A stretch of DNA of 64,000 nt, taken from assembly GCA_965206675.1 (NCBI GenBank), contig CBDBKL010000008.1, forward strand, positions 372,001-436,000, read 5' to 3'. A program made the position numbers and the translations under genes. Source of the DNA: CBDBKL01 sp965206675 (lineage in GTDB: Bacteria; Bdellovibrionota; Bdellovibrionia; Bdellovibrionales; JAKFYE01). This document shows, piece after piece, positions 54,463 to 63,477 of the stretch (within the stretch, counting starts at the first letter, position 1; the number at the start of each line of letters is the position of its first letter). The notes beneath the pieces were generated by a model, which saw only the letters and a program-made list of their open reading frames with translations, had not been told where the DNA came from and made no database searches.

Positions 54463-55128
54463 TCAGTTAACTAAAATAGTGGTCAGGTTTTCGTAACAAA
54501 AGATCCTTTTCTTTTTTATTTCTCTTCGAAGTATTTCTTCAAGATCTATCCTGAGTTGAGAATCATACGGTAATAATTCTTTTACATAATCTATTGGAGC
54601 ATATCCCTGGGGACTAGAAATACTCGGGTGAGTATCAGAATGTTCGAAAAGAGTTTCAACTGACTTTATAACCTCCCCTGGGGCTCTTTCTAAGAAATTT
54701 AAAGCTATAAGTAGCGGGGTTGCTCCTGTATTTGATCGTGTATTGGGTTTAATATCTGAACGTTCATAAAGTGTGCGTATAACTTCTTGGGAATGCTCGC
54801 TAAAAGTTACCGCCATATGTAAGGCTGTAAATCCGTCATTGTTCGGAAGATTGGGATCAAGTTTCGGATGTTTATAAAGTGCTCTTATTACTTGTACGAG
54901 AATCTTTGGATTTTTTCCAAGTTCAACAGTTGCATAAACTAATGCTGGGTTTCCATTTTTATCTACTGCGTTTGGATTAACATTTGGATCTTGGAAAACC
55001 CTCTCTATATTCTCTACTGGATTCTCCGAATGTATGGCTTGATGTAACTCGGAAAGATCACTTTCAGCCCATAATGAAGAAGTAAAAAATACGCTTATAA
55101 TAAACAAGATTGGTATTATTGATTTCAT
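54463..55128 (-). CDS. Exported ankyrin-repeat protein 3, 221 aa
   Basis: ATG 55128 gives a signal peptide (KSIIPILFIISVFFTSSLWAES); GAGG lies 9 bases upstream. About four ankyrin repeats follow, each spaced around ALYKHPKLDPNLPNNDGFTALHMAV and TLYERSDIKPNTRSNTGATPLLIAL. Near the end the protein has CYEN followed by seven more residues, which recalls the C-terminal Cys-Tyr-x-Asn of its neighbours. It converges on the larger ankyrin gene, with a 29-bp gap. The function is not evident beyond protein binding. Confidence 0.8.
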   Translation of the reverse strand: MKSIIPILFIISVFFTSSLWAESDLSELHQAIHSENPVENIERVFQDPNVNPNAVDKNGNPALVYATVELGKNPKILVQVIRALYKHPKLDPNLPNNDGFTALHMAVTFSEHSQEVIRTLYERSDIKPNTRSNTGATPLLIALNFLERAPGEVIKSVETLFEHSDTHPSISSPQGYAPIDYVKELLPYDSQLRIDLEEILRREIKKKRIFCYENLTTILVN

Positions 55129-55173
55129 AAAAACAAACCTCAGCAATGAAACAATCGGTTTATAAATAAAAAC

Positions 55174-55199
55174 TTAATGGTTAGGAATTGTACCATTAA
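55174..55199. repeat. 8-bp inverted repeat upstream of ankyrin gene 3
   Basis: TTAATGGT (55174-55181) and ACCATTAA (55192-55199) are perfect inverted copies with a 10-base loop, about 45 bp upstream of the start of the minus-strand ankyrin gene. The position fits an operator, but nothing else supports that. Confidence 0.4.
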
Positions 55200-55373
55200 A
55201 TTTATAAGTTTTCTCTTCTGAGCAAAAAATATTTTCAAGAAGTGTAAAAAATCATCTGAGCCCTGTATAGATTACATTGGTTCAAGTATTTACAAATATC
55301 TATTTCAAATCAGAAAGAAATTCTGATTTCTAAATCCCACTTTTGCATTTAACAAAGCATTTATTATTGATAT

Positions 55374-55874
55374 TCAATTGATATAACAAGAGCCATCCCT
55401 TTTTTGCCCTGCCTCTCTTATTGTTATTTCCTTTTCTATAACCTCCACAATGCTCTGTCTAACAGATGCAAAATACTCTGCCATTTCAAGAGGAGATTGC
55501 TCACGTAAGTTCAACTTAGTGGGATCAAGATCAGGATGTCTTAACAGTGCTTTTACAATTCTTAAATCTCCTGAAGTTGCAGCATAGTGTAGAGGCGTAC
55601 CTCCATCTGAAGACCGCATATTAGGATCGATATTGGGATGTTCTAAAAGGGCTTCTACAATTTCCAACTGCTTATAAACAATGGCATGGATGAGAGGTGT
55701 TGCGCCATTATTCCAATGCTTTACATTAGGATTAAAATCAGGATCTTTTAAAATCTCTTGTGCGTATTCTACATCCTCAGACTTTATTGCAAAAAACAAT
55801 CCGTCCGTACCCTCAACCCATAGCGCAAAGAAAAAAACAACAATAAATAAAGATGGAATCGTCATTCTTCTCAT
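55374..55874 (-). CDS. Exported ankyrin-repeat protein 4, 166 aa
   Basis: A signal peptide (RRMTIPSLFIVVFFFALWVEG) leads into three ankyrin repeats: YAQEILKDPDFNPNVKHWNNGATPLIHAIV, IVEALLEHPNIDPNMRSSDGGTPLHYAATSG, and IVKALLRHPDLDPTKLNLREQSPLEMAEY. A short helical tail ends SCYIN. The repeat spacing, with xHPxxDPN between helices, is shared with ankyrin proteins 2 and 3, so the three are likely paralogues. ATG 55874 is used; 55865 is an alternative start. Upstream is 199 bp without a gene. Confidence 0.8.
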   Translation of the reverse strand: MRRMTIPSLFIVVFFFALWVEGTDGLFFAIKSEDVEYAQEILKDPDFNPNVKHWNNGATPLIHAIVYKQLEIVEALLEHPNIDPNMRSSDGGTPLHYAATSGDLRIVKALLRHPDLDPTKLNLREQSPLEMAEYFASVRQSIVEVIEKEITIREAGQKRDGSCYIN

Positions 55875-56073
55875 ATGAACCTTATCAATAAATTTTTATA
55901 GACTTACATCTTTAAATTAAGTTAGAAACAGTTTTAGAGTCACTTCAATTTATCCTATAAGAAATCAATTCATCTCTAGAATAATAAAAGTTGAGTATTT
56001 TATACAAGCTATCAGAATCAATTGCTGATTTGCGTATAGAAGATTTTATTATAATTACTCCTTCGCTAAGAGT

Positions 56074-56817
56074 TTATACTTTTTGTTTTTGACCTAATAT
56101 TTTTACCAAAACCACCGATATTTCATAAAGAATGAACAAGGGAAGCATTAACATTAACATGCTTATCGGATCCGGAGGAGTGACTAAAGCTGACCCCACT
56201 GCCATCAACACAATGGCATACTTTCTTTTTCTCTGCAAAAACCGATCATCAATAACACCCATAACACCCATAATAACAAGAATCAGAGGCACTTCAAAAG
56301 CCACACCAAACAACAATGTTGTCATTGAAAAAAAAGACAAATACTCCCCAATGGTTATCAACGGTTTATCCACTGTGCCCCCAAAGTTCATAAGAAAATT
56401 AAAAGCTATGTCATAAACAACAAAATATACAAAACTTACACCCAATAAAAAAAGAACTGTTCCAGAAAATAAAAAAGACAGTGCAAATTTTTTTTCCTTT
56501 CTATAAAGCCCCGGAGCCACAAAACACCAAATCTGATAAAGCCAAAGTGGCGTCGTCAATATAACTCCAGAAAGCAATGACACCTTAATATGAGAAATAA
56601 ACTTTTCCATAACACCCGTGTAAACAAGACCCCCATCACTGGAAGGAAGGTAGGGAGAAATCGGCCGCCTTAAAATTTCAAAAATCTGTTCTGAAAAAAT
56701 CCATGAAACACCTGCGCCAGTTAAAACAATACACAGAACATAAATCAAACGCTTTCTAAGTTCTGTTAAATGTTCAACAAAGGACTCACCTTCATCAGAG
56801 TTGGTTGTCGTCATCAT
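56074..56817 (-). CDS. tatC: Twin-arginine translocase subunit TatC
   Basis: TatC binds twin-arginine signal peptides and forms the core of the Tat translocase in the inner membrane. The 247-aa protein has six hydrophobic segments and the conserved SFVEHLTELRKRLIYVL at the N-terminus, where Glu lies before the first helix. It also has FVAPGLYRKEKKFA and a late FRLL-like region (ALVTPPDPISMLMLMLPLFILYEISV). It overlaps tatB by 23 bp. No twin-arginine substrate gene was identified in the window. Confidence 0.95.
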   Translation of the reverse strand: MMTTTNSDEGESFVEHLTELRKRLIYVLCIVLTGAGVSWIFSEQIFEILRRPISPYLPSSDGGLVYTGVMEKFISHIKVSLLSGVILTTPLWLYQIWCFVAPGLYRKEKKFALSFLFSGTVLFLLGVSFVYFVVYDIAFNFLMNFGGTVDKPLITIGEYLSFFSMTTLLFGVAFEVPLILVIMGVMGVIDDRFLQRKRKYAIVLMAVGSALVTPPDPISMLMLMLPLFILYEISVVLVKILGQKQKV

Positions 56818-57175
56818 CAGGTTTTTCCTTTTTTTCTTGATGTGTCTCGTCTCTGACAGTTACGCTCTTTTCAGAACTTACCTTTACACTCAAATCATTT
56901 TGATCCATCTTATTTTTTATGACTTTATTTTCCGTATTTTTCTCTAATATCCCCTCTTTAATTTCTTTACCTGTGTCACGTATGTAGTCCTCTGTTTTTT
57001 TCTTTGTGCTCAAAAAAGTATGGGTCACGTCTTCTGTCGCCCGTTTCAAATCTCCTAAAAGCCGGCCAATGGTACTGGCCACTTCCGGCAACTGCTTAGG
57101 ACCAATAACTAAGAGGGCAATAGCACCAATAATAAAAAGCTCTAAAAAACCAATATTAAACATATCCGGCATCAT
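56795..57175 (-). CDS. tatB: Tat translocase subunit TatA/TatB type
   Basis: The 126-aa protein has one N-terminal membrane helix (FNIGFLELFIIGAIALLVIGPKQLPE) followed by an amphipathic helix (ASTIGRLLGDLKRATEDVTH), the TatA/B layout. The Glu in the membrane helix and the long charged, disordered tail suggest TatB more than TatA. The two family members cannot be separated with certainty by sequence alone. ATGs at 57175 and 57172 are both possible starts. It is cotranscribed with tatC. Confidence 0.88.
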   Translation of the reverse strand: MMPDMFNIGFLELFIIGAIALLVIGPKQLPEVASTIGRLLGDLKRATEDVTHTFLSTKKKTEDYIRDTGKEIKEGILEKNTENKVIKNKMDQNDLSVKVSSEKSVTVRDETHQEKKEKPDDDDNQL

Positions 57176-57373
57176 AGCAGTTCAGCCTACCGAGATCACT
57201 CTTGATCCTCCTCAAAAACGTCTCATAAAGAGATAAAATGCCAGACAAAAGACTAAAAGAAATAGACGCAGTTCAATAAAAGACCAAGACTAAGGTAAAA
57301 TATAGATAGGATGAAGCACGAGAGATCTCCCCTCTGCTTATCATCGGAGGGTTATTTTAAAGAAGAAGTCGAG

Positions 57374-57922
57374 ATGGCATCGAGAAAACTTCAGCTCGAT
57401 ACACTTCCCCAAACCAAAGCCTATCTCGTCGATCTTCTCAGACATTATATGGATGCCTCTAATCTCTTCGATGAGGAGTCCCTTTCTGGGAAAAGGCAAC
57501 GGTCTACACTCGCCTCACTTTATCTAAAAGCCTCAAATGAAACAGAAACTGTAAAACACCACACTCTTAAAAAACTTGGCGACACTTCGCTTTACATCAG
57601 TGGCTTCTTTGCAGAGAGCCTTTCTCGCAAACTGGTGGATGTAAACTACTATGTCGATATGGGAGGTACGGCCTATACACTTTTGGCCAAAGACACGAAA
57701 GAAGAAAGTTCTAGAAAAATTTTCAACGAACTCTCTAATAAATTTGTTCAGTTTGTAGATATCTTGTCATGGATTAGTAAAAAAGCCTCTATTCAGACGG
57801 AGGCCAACCTTATTCAAGTGTATGAGTCTTACTTGAAGACGAAATCTCAAGTTGCTAAAGAAATACTGATATCAAAGGGTATATTATTTACACTCGCATC
57901 TGAATCTGATTCCGAAAACTAA
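57374..57922 (+). CDS. Conserved protein of unknown function, 182 aa
   Basis: ATG 57374 is preferred since AAGAAGAAG lies upstream; ATG 57311 would add 21 residues. The protein is helical and soluble, with LPQTKAYLVDLLRHYMDASNLFDEE at the start and LGDTSLYISGFFAESLSRKLVDVNYYVDMGGTAYTLLA in the middle. I do not know a characterised member, though this pattern is familiar from deltaproteobacterial hypothetical genes. It ends only 5 bp from the convergent M16 protease gene and is divergent from tatB. The function is unknown. Confidence 0.6.
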   Translation: MASRKLQLDTLPQTKAYLVDLLRHYMDASNLFDEESLSGKRQRSTLASLYLKASNETETVKHHTLKKLGDTSLYISGFFAESLSRKLVDVNYYVDMGGTAYTLLAKDTKEESSRKIFNELSNKFVQFVDILSWISKKASIQTEANLIQVYESYLKTKSQVAKEILISKGILFTLASESDSEN

Positions 57923-57927
57923 ATTCT

Positions 57928-60552
57928 TTAGAATGGGTTGTCTCTGCCCACAGTGACTATGACTTTATTTTGAGAAAAGAGTTTTTGTGCGACACTTAAC
58001 ACCTCGTCCTCGGTCACACTAGAAATAGACTTCCTATAATCCCAAAGCTCCTTATAAGAAGCCCCATAAATCTCATTAAATAAAATATAACTCGCAATAG
58101 AGGAGTTTTTCTGTAAACCAATATCATGCTTTCCTATTAAAAACTTCTTAGCTCTATCTAACTCCACAGCAGACACTTTCGTTTCAGAGATTTTACAAAA
58201 CTCTTCCTCAATCATCGCGATAGATTTTTGGCTCTTTTCTGGGGAACATCCAATATAAGCTCCAAAAAGCCCTGTATCCACACCCTCCATTCTTACAGGA
58301 GCCACCGTATACGCCAAAGAAGCCTTATCTCTGAGTTCAGTAAATAACCTACCCCCCTGACCAGAGAGAATCGCTTGTAACACCTGAAGAATATATTTTT
58401 GAGGATCACCGAAACTCAACCCCCTCACTCCATACATGATATGAGATTGCTTTTTATGTGATTCTTCAAAAACAAAAATATCATCCCCCAAAGACTCTAA
58501 AGAGTTTTTCATGGACATCACACTTCCAACAGATAGCCGCTCTATATATGAATGCAAAGAAGATTTCATATCTTCTAATTCGAAATTTCCCGATATAGCT
58601 ACACAGAGATTTTTCTGTGCAATTGTTTTCTTCCAATAATTACTCACTTCCTCCCTTGTCAGACTTTTTACACTCTCCTCTGTTCCAAGAGGATCTCTAC
58701 CGTAGGGATGATCTTTAAAAAGATTTTTACAGAATAAAGACATAACAACTTGATCTGGAAAATCTTTTTTAATTCTGATCATATTTAAGATCTGCAACTT
58801 TTCCCTTTCAACAGCATCTTCATCAAACCTGACATTCGCAATAACATCAAAAAGCAGCTCTTTGGATAAGGGCAACTGATTCGATAGTGCAGACACAGTT
58901 AATCCCATTGTATTCTTTCCAGCAAAAGGATGTAGTGATATACCCTTGTTGTCCAAAAGGGTTTTCATCTCAATTTCAGAATATTTCTGAGTTCCTGAAA
59001 GCAGTGTTGCACTAACAAGCTCGCTCAAACCCTGTTGCATTACATCTTCACAACGAGATCCGCCCAGAAACCCTAAGTGAAGAGAAAATATCTGCGAATC
59101 AGTGTTGGGATAATAGACAGCCTTTGCCCCTGATTCCAAAACCACACGCTCTGGTGAACATGCTTTTGGCTTTTTTATTTTATGTAAAAAATTTGAATCT
59201 TTACTTTTTTCTGAAAGTTTCTTTAAATCCTTATCCCTTTTTACTTTAAAAAGATTGGAAAACGCACAGGCTAATTTATAACCTTCAATCCATTCTTTAA
59301 TATTTTTTTCCATATCTTCAGCGTTTTCAGGGCTGACACAAACAAGAGACGCTTTCTCTGCGCTTAAGTACTTATGAGCAATACGATAAATATCTCTCAA
59401 AGTGATCTGGCGTACTTTCTTTAAAAAGATCTGAAAATATTCTGGGTTATCAAAAATCTGAGCATCATGACCCAATCTCTGTGCTCTTCCATCTACGGTT
59501 TCAATAGAATAAAACTCTTCACACTCTAAAAGATATCGTGCCTTGTTGAGCTCTTCTTGTGTTGGACCTTCGATTAAAAATTGTGTTAACTCTTCACCCA
59601 AAATATGAAGGGCCTCCAACATATTTTTTTCCTCAAACGTTAGGGATATTGTGAAAAGCCCTTCATCAATTAGAGCATAATAAGAACACCCAACAGATGT
59701 TACAAGTCCTGTCTGTAGTTTCAGTCTTTTGAAAAGCCTTGAAGATTCCCCCTGACCTAGAATAAGGGCAAGAACTTCTAAAACTGGAGCATCTTTACTT
59801 TTTGCACACGGAACTCTCCATGCCAGATGCAGTACAGTCTCTTTAAACTCCCTCTGCTCACACCTAAAAAAAGGCTCACTTTGCGTTTCTTCTGAAGAAC
59901 ATTGAATAGACTTCAACTTACGAGGGTCTATAATTTTACTCTGTTTTTTGATTTCCTTTTTAATTTCTTTTTCATTCATATCCCCCACAACATAAAGGCT
60001 CATGTTCTGAGGTGAATACCTGGATTCAAAGAAGTTCTTTATTTTTTCAGGAGAAAGCGTCTTGATATTCTCTGCATATCCAATAACTGGAATCCCATAG
60101 GGATGTTTTTTATAGACAGTAGAAAATAACAACTTCCCCGCTTCTCTGTAAGGAGAATCCATTGAACGTTTAATCTCCTCTAAAACAACTTCTCGTTCAT
60201 TATCGATCTCTTTGGGATCAAAAAGCGGCCTTCCCACCATTTGAAAAAGAGCATCTATAGCCAAGGAATAATAATCTCGAGAAATAGTAATATGGAAAAC
60301 CGTTTGATCCAAAGAGGTATAAGCGTTTAGTCCCCCACCAGAGCCTTCAATGACTGATGCGATTTCACCCACTTTATATTTTTCAGTGCCTTTAAATAAA
60401 AGATGTTCAATAAAATGACTTATTCCCTCTTCTCCCTCTTTTTCATCCGCACTCCCTGTATTAACCCAAAGGTAAAAGGCTAAGACAGGAGATTTATATG
60501 TTGGAAAAAGATGGACTTTCATTCCATTTCTTAATTGCATTTTCGTTAACAT
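57928..60552 (-). CDS. M16-family (pitrilysin-type) metalloprotease, two-domain, 874 aa
   Basis: Two tandem M16 domains are present. The first is catalytic: HxxEH occurs as HFIEH (His46, Glu49, His50), followed by GLNAYTSLDQTVFHI and the downstream Glu in NEREVVLEEIKRS. The second (from about residue 460) has the same fold (LHLGFLGGSRCEDVMQQGLSELVSATLLSG) but no HxxEH, so it is the usual inactive half. Such proteins process short peptides or signal-peptide remnants. No signal peptide is visible. The ATG lies only 16 bp from the divergent hemW start. Confidence 0.92.
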   Translation of the reverse strand: MLTKMQLRNGMKVHLFPTYKSPVLAFYLWVNTGSADEKEGEEGISHFIEHLLFKGTEKYKVGEIASVIEGSGGGLNAYTSLDQTVFHITISRDYYSLAIDALFQMVGRPLFDPKEIDNEREVVLEEIKRSMDSPYREAGKLLFSTVYKKHPYGIPVIGYAENIKTLSPEKIKNFFESRYSPQNMSLYVVGDMNEKEIKKEIKKQSKIIDPRKLKSIQCSSEETQSEPFFRCEQREFKETVLHLAWRVPCAKSKDAPVLEVLALILGQGESSRLFKRLKLQTGLVTSVGCSYYALIDEGLFTISLTFEEKNMLEALHILGEELTQFLIEGPTQEELNKARYLLECEEFYSIETVDGRAQRLGHDAQIFDNPEYFQIFLKKVRQITLRDIYRIAHKYLSAEKASLVCVSPENAEDMEKNIKEWIEGYKLACAFSNLFKVKRDKDLKKLSEKSKDSNFLHKIKKPKACSPERVVLESGAKAVYYPNTDSQIFSLHLGFLGGSRCEDVMQQGLSELVSATLLSGTQKYSEIEMKTLLDNKGISLHPFAGKNTMGLTVSALSNQLPLSKELLFDVIANVRFDEDAVEREKLQILNMIRIKKDFPDQVVMSLFCKNLFKDHPYGRDPLGTEESVKSLTREEVSNYWKKTIAQKNLCVAISGNFELEDMKSSLHSYIERLSVGSVMSMKNSLESLGDDIFVFEESHKKQSHIMYGVRGLSFGDPQKYILQVLQAILSGQGGRLFTELRDKASLAYTVAPVRMEGVDTGLFGAYIGCSPEKSQKSIAMIEEEFCKISETKVSAVELDRAKKFLIGKHDIGLQKNSSIASYILFNEIYGASYKELWDYRKSISSVTEDEVLSVAQKLFSQNKVIVTVGRDNPF

Positions 60553-60568
60553 TGGTTACCTTATCGTC

Positions 60569-61732
60569 ATGTTAAAAGGACTTTATATTCACATTCCATA
60601 CTGTTTACAAAGATGTAACTATTGTGACTTCTCAACAGTTTTAAGTCATCACCCTATAACACCAGATGTATATATTAACTTATTAAAAAAAGAAATCCAA
60701 CTTAAACTCCCTCTGTTCCAAAACAGTTCATTAACTTCCATCTATTTTGGAGGTGGAACTCCCAGTCTATTTTCACCCCATCAAATCAACGATATTTTAC
60801 TACACATCAAATCACAGACTCAGATAGCCAAAGATTGTGAGATTACCATTGAGATTAATCCGGGAACTTATAAAGAAAAAGATTATGAAAACCTCATGAA
60901 AAATGATGTCAACCGATTCAGTGTTGGAGTACAAACATTTGACGATCAAACACTTCAGGAGGTGAAAAGAAAACACACATCCCAGGATTCTCATGAAACC
61001 CTCGATATTCTTCAAAAATTGAACACTAATTTTACATGTGACTTACTCTTTGGTCTTCCTCATCAAACACCCGATGATATTTCATCGGATCTCCAGAAGA
61101 TTCTCAATTACAACCCTTCTCATATGAGTGCCTATTGCCTCACTGTTGATGAATCTCATTTTTTAAATAAACTGCGTCCACCGGAACATATAGAAATAAA
61201 AATGTACAAAATCATTTGGGACACATTAAAAAGTTACGATTTTGAACACTATGAGATTTCTAACTACGCAAAAAACGGGCATCAATCACAACACAACCTT
61301 CTTTATTGGACGGATAAAACCTATTTGGGAATAGGCATGAGTGCACATTCTTACTTAAACTCTTCCCCTTGGGGTATACGATTTTGGAACCCTCGCAGTC
61401 TTGTCGAATATAAAGATTTTATAGACAGAGTAACGCAACTGGATTCTCCATATGATCATTTACCCGGCCAAAACATTGAGCACCTACATCTTTATCAAAA
61501 ATTGACTGACTTTTTCCATACACGACTGAGGCTTTTGAGCGGTTTTTCAGAAAATGAACTCTTGCAATTTCCATCAGAGTATAAAGAGACACTGACCAAT
61601 AAGTTAAAGGCATTAAAATCCTCCCATCATCTTGAAAATACAGAGGGCAGGTGGTCTCTTTCTGAAAAAGGGAGGTTGGTCCCTAATTTTGTCTTTCAAG
61701 AACTTACTTTCTTAGCAGGTGACCTTATCTAG
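60569..61732 (+). CDS. hemW: Radical SAM protein HemW (heme chaperone)
   Basis: HemW is a coproporphyrinogen III oxidase-like radical SAM protein that binds and delivers heme. The 387-aa protein has IHIPYCLQRCNYCDF with the cluster ligands Cys12, Cys16 and Cys19, and then YFGGGTPSLFS and the SVGVQTFDDQTLQEVKRKHT segment. The C-terminal half has HYEISNYAKNGHQSQHNLLYW. No clear ribosome-binding site precedes the ATG. A palindromic element begins 1 bp after its stop. Confidence 0.93.
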   Translation: MLKGLYIHIPYCLQRCNYCDFSTVLSHHPITPDVYINLLKKEIQLKLPLFQNSSLTSIYFGGGTPSLFSPHQINDILLHIKSQTQIAKDCEITIEINPGTYKEKDYENLMKNDVNRFSVGVQTFDDQTLQEVKRKHTSQDSHETLDILQKLNTNFTCDLLFGLPHQTPDDISSDLQKILNYNPSHMSAYCLTVDESHFLNKLRPPEHIEIKMYKIIWDTLKSYDFEHYEISNYAKNGHQSQHNLLYWTDKTYLGIGMSAHSYLNSSPWGIRFWNPRSLVEYKDFIDRVTQLDSPYDHLPGQNIEHLHLYQKLTDFFHTRLRLLSGFSENELLQFPSEYKETLTNKLKALKSSHHLENTEGRWSLSEKGRLVPNFVFQELTFLAGDLI

Positions 61733-61733
61733 T

Positions 61734-61859
61734 GGACTGTTGAAAAGGGGTCAGATACGAGGCGTTCAAGCTCAAACCGAACGGAGGCGTAGTTTTTCCT
61801 ACGTCGGAGTGAGTGTTTGAGTGATTGCAACAAAGTAGATGACCCCTTTTCAACAGTCC
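61734..61859. mobile_element. Palindromic MITE-like element, copy D (126 bp)
   Basis: Perfect 20-bp terminal inverted repeats start GGACTGTTGAAAAGGGG on the left. The core has GTAG/CTAC around a short loop and matches copies A and C. It begins 1 bp after the hemW stop and lies upstream of grpE, so it could end the hemW transcript. Confidence 0.85.
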
Positions 61860-61924
61860 GTTCATAGGTTTGACTTTTTATACACAAATCACATACAACA
61901 ACAGAAAACTTTGAAGGCGCATAT

Positions 61925-62524
61925 ATGAAGAAAAAGACAGAAAACAAAAATCACAAGGTGGCGCAAGGCGTTGATGATAAGGGCAAAATGGGTAAGAGCA
62001 AAAACATCTCTTCCAATAGCGAAGACACTAAAGATCAGAAAGCTTCTAAAGAAAAAAAGGGGCCATCTCTAGAAGAAAAACTTGAAAAACTGAAGACAGA
62101 GTACCTCTATTTAAGAGCTGAATTTGATAATTACAAAAAAAATACGATAAAAGAGCAATCACAACTTATTAAGTATGCAAATGAGTCTATTCTTTTAGCC
62201 TTTCTTGATGTTTTTGACCATTTTGAACATGCTCTCAGTTCTGATCTATCCTCAGAAAACATCAAGGAATTTAAGAAAGGAGTAACTCTTATTGTGGAAG
62301 AATTTCGAAAGTTTTTAACACAGTTTAATGTCAAAGAGGTTCCCAGCCTAGGAAAGGAATTTGATCCCAATATACATGAAGCACTCGGCAGCGAGGACTC
62401 CGATGGAAAAACTTCCCCAGGACACATTCTTCGGGTTTACAAAAAGCCATATACATTACATGATAAAGTCATCCGACATGGGCAAGTCATTGTTGCTAAG
62501 GAAAAAATGAAGGATAAAAACTAA
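61925..62524 (+). CDS. grpE: Nucleotide exchange factor GrpE
   Basis: GrpE exchanges nucleotide on DnaK. A disordered, Lys/Glu-rich N-terminus (about 50 residues) is followed by the coiled coil (LEEKLEKLKTEYLYLRAEFDNYKK) and the beta domain with FDPNIHEALG and GHILRVYKKPYTLHDKVIRHGQVIVAKE. GAAGG precedes the ATG. Usual partner dnaK is not between grpE and dnaJ. The gene is downstream of palindromic copy D, and no CIRCE element was seen. Confidence 0.95.
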   Translation: MKKKTENKNHKVAQGVDDKGKMGKSKNISSNSEDTKDQKASKEKKGPSLEEKLEKLKTEYLYLRAEFDNYKKNTIKEQSQLIKYANESILLAFLDVFDHFEHALSSDLSSENIKEFKKGVTLIVEEFRKFLTQFNVKEVPSLGKEFDPNIHEALGSEDSDGKTSPGHILRVYKKPYTLHDKVIRHGQVIVAKEKMKDKN

Positions 62525-62535
62525 CGGTATCTTCA

Positions 62536-63477
62536 TTGAAACAAAAAGACTATTATAAAATATTAGGCCTTCCCCGCTCTGCTAACAAAGAACAGATTAA
62601 AAAAGCCTATCGAAAGTTAGCTTTAAGATATCACCCCGATAAAAATGAGGGGGATAAACAATTTGAAGCAAAATTTAAAGAAATCTCTCAAGCCTATGAC
62701 ACACTAAAAGATAGGAAAAAAAGAGCGGATTATGACAAAACCCATTTTAAAAAACCCGTATCCTCTTATTCCAAAAGAACATCACCATCCAGTGCTAAAA
62801 AGAAGTTTGCAGAAGAGGACACTGATCCCTCACCAGATATTTTCAGCAATCTTTTTAATGATTTCTTTACTTCTACAGACAAGACAGATGAATTAGAAAA
62901 GTACAACTCTGACCTAAGATACACACTCAATATTGACCTTGTTGAAGCTGCCACAGGAACTGAAAAAACAATTAGTTATATAAGAAAAGTAAAGGGAGGG
63001 ACAGAGTCTGCAAAAATTGCAGTCAAAGTACCCCCTGGTATTCGTTCAGGACAAAAATTAAAACTGAGAGGAGAGGGGGATAAAAATCATAAAGGCTCTG
63101 CAGGTGACCTCTATGTTATTGTTAATATTCAAAATCACCCTCTATTCACAAGAGAAAGTGATGATGTCTTTATGAGCGTACCCATAAGATATGCACAGGC
63201 AACGTTAGGCGATGAAATACAGGTGCCGACACTGACTGGCTTTGTGGGATTGAAAATCCCACCAGGGACCTCATCTGGTAAAACATTCAGGCTTAAAAAT
63301 CGAGGCTTCCCTCGATTAAAGGCTTCAGGGAACGGAGATTTATACATAAACATCTTCATAGATATTCCTGAAAAATTAAGTGGAAAGCAGAGAAAAATCC
63401 TGAGAGACTTCGATAAAGATTTGGAAGATTCATCTAAGATGAGAGAATATATTGAAAATGTAAGAAGGCTGAAATGA
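62536..63477 (+). CDS. dnaJ: DnaJ/CbpA-type co-chaperone without zinc-finger domain
   Basis: The TTG start is directly followed by the J domain (KDYYKILGLPRSANKEQIKKAYRKLALRYHPDKN), with HPD at 33-35. After a Ser/Lys-rich linker come the two C-terminal beta domains (YTLNIDLVEAATGTEKTISYIRK, GIRSGQKLKLRGEGDKNHKGSAGDLYVIV, and PTLTGFVGLKIPPGTSSGKTFRLKNRGFP). No CxxCxGxG repeats are present, so it is class II (CbpA-like). It lies 11 bp after grpE and stimulates DnaK. Confidence 0.92.
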   Translation: MKQKDYYKILGLPRSANKEQIKKAYRKLALRYHPDKNEGDKQFEAKFKEISQAYDTLKDRKKRADYDKTHFKKPVSSYSKRTSPSSAKKKFAEEDTDPSPDIFSNLFNDFFTSTDKTDELEKYNSDLRYTLNIDLVEAATGTEKTISYIRKVKGGTESAKIAVKVPPGIRSGQKLKLRGEGDKNHKGSAGDLYVIVNIQNHPLFTRESDDVFMSVPIRYAQATLGDEIQVPTLTGFVGLKIPPGTSSGKTFRLKNRGFPRLKASGNGDLYINIFIDIPEKLSGKQRKILRDFDKDLEDSSKMREYIENVRRLK

